Shown: one piece after another, positions 63,429-64,000 of the stretch
How the letters are laid out: each line of letters starts with the position of its first letter
Numbering within the stretch: the stretch's first letter is position 1
Origin: Bradyrhizobium aeschynomenes
Lineage (GTDB): Bacteria > Pseudomonadota > Alphaproteobacteria > Rhizobiales > Xanthobacteraceae
Length of the DNA: 64,000 nt
Direction of reading: 5' to 3'
Assembly: GCF_013178945.1 (NCBI RefSeq)
Contig: NZ_JABFDM010000007.1
Location: 1 to 64,000, forward strand
The notes under the pieces: model-generated
The model's input: only the letters and a program-made list of their open reading frames with translations
The model's database searches: none
What the model was told of the DNA's origin: nothing
Position numbers and translations under genes: made by a program

Positions 63429-64000
63429 TCAGTCGCGCAGCAGCTCGTTGATCGACGTCTTCGAGCGGGTACGCTCGTCGACGCGCTTGACGATGACGGC
63501 GCAGGCGGTGGAGGGGCCGATCTGGCCGTTCTTCATCGGCTTGCCCGGCAGTGCGCCCGGCACCACCACCGCGTATTCCGGCACCTCGCCGACGAAGGTC
63601 TCGCCGGTCTCGCGGTCGACGATCTTGGTCGAGGCGCCCAGGAACACGCCCATCGCCAGCACCGCGCCCTTGCGCACGATGACGCCCTCGGCGACCTCCG
63701 AACGCGCGCCGATGAAGCAGTCATCCTCGACGATCACGGGGCCGGCCTGCAGCGGCTCCAGCACGCCGCCGATGCCGACGCCGCCGGAGATGTGCACGCG
63801 CTTGCCGATCTGGGCGCAGGAGCCGACCGTCGACCAGGTGTCGACCATGGTCGCCTCATCGACATAGGCGCCGAGATTGACGAAGGACGGCATCAGCACG
63901 ACGTTCTTGGCGATGAAGGCCGAGCGGCGCACGATCGCGCCGGGCACGGCGCGGAAGCCGGCATCGCGAAAACGGTTCTCGCCCCAGCCCTCGAACTTCG
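63429..64000 (-). CDS. dapD: Tetrahydrodipicolinate N-succinyltransferase, C-terminal two thirds (cut by window edge)
   Basis: About 190 residues are visible; the N-terminus lies beyond 64000. Reading through from the edge gives KFEGWGENRFRDAGFRAVPG, then left-handed beta-helix hexapeptide repeats (FIAKNVVLMPSFVNLGAYVDE, VIVEDDCFIGARSEVAEGVIVRKGAVLAMG). It succinylates tetrahydrodipicolinate using succinyl-CoA. It is followed on the same strand by DUF805 after 58 bases. Confidence 0.96.
   Translation of the reverse strand, partial: KFEGWGENRFRDAGFRAVPGAIVRRSAFIAKNVVLMPSFVNLGAYVDEATMVDTWSTVGSCAQIGKRVHISGGVGIGGVLEPLQAGPVIVEDDCFIGARSEVAEGVIVRKGAVLAMGVFLGASTKIVDRETGETFVGEVPEYAVVVPGALPGKPMKNGQIGPSTACAVIVKRVDERTRSKTSINELLRD

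Overview
The window is a stretch of high-G+C alphaproteobacterial chromosome. Gene content and order point to Bradyrhizobium or a very close relative: chvI-chvG-hprK-EIIA-HPr, pckA near chvI, ffs-dnaX-ybaB-recR, def-fmt-truA, dapD-DUF805-dapE, a DUF2865 protein and a Nu-class GST. It is mostly housekeeping DNA. I see no prophage, CRISPR array, tRNA, rRNA or canonical transposase.

Layout. 0-9.6 kb: a cut-off glycine-rich protein, an MscS channel, a K+/H+ antiporter, a secreted hypothetical, the murein endopeptidase MepA, a PAS-PAS-GGDEF-EAL protein, and a divergent GlxA-type regulator/rhodanese pair. 9.7-15.4 kb: a Cache chemoreceptor, LepA and a GT39 membrane glycosyltransferase. 15.6-19.7 kb: the truncated rhizobial phosphorelay (HPr, EIIA-Man, short HPr kinase) fused to the ChvG/ChvI two-component operon. 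19.9-25.5 kb: a HugZ-like FMN protein, an exported TPR-CHAT protease, and PEP carboxykinase. 25.7-35 kb: thioesterase, glycogen phosphorylase, DUF2865, PyrE, GST, a GT87 protein, then a gene-free 1.1 kb. 35-47.7 kb: PolA, a LysR/quinone-reductase pair, an acyltransferase, UDP-glucose dehydrogenase, HrpB, a retropepsin-like protease and a phosphohexomutase. 47.7-55.8 kb: a six-TM chemoreceptor with a small membrane partner, an Lrp regulator, NudC-HIT, SRP RNA, DnaX-YbaB-RecR and two secreted hypotheticals. 55.8-64 kb: AmpG, RmuC, Def, Fmt, TruA, DapE, DUF805 and a partial DapD.

The most interesting feature is a family of small inverted-repeat elements that fill at least ten intergenic gaps. 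Each element has two facing hairpins, each written GTCAT or GTCGT, then a G+C stem, a short loop, the complementary stem, then ATCCA or ACCCA. The stem sequence differs between copies but stays paired, while the flanking pentamers stay nearly fixed. Two of the ten elements (about 390 bp each, at 29.3 and 57.2 kb) enclose exactly one gene, a small GIY-YIG nuclease. The other eight are 64-152 bp and carry no gene. This resembles REP sequences with their RAYT transposase, but with a GIY-YIG nuclease as the candidate mobiliser. That role is inference.

Other points worth checking: PolA has lost the catalytic residues of its 3'-5' proofreading exonuclease. A perfect alphaproteobacterial LexA-type direct repeat and an array of GGTTAA motifs containing one CtrA-type site sit between rmuC and def. 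The GGDEF domain of the c-di-GMP protein is degenerate beside an intact EAL domain.
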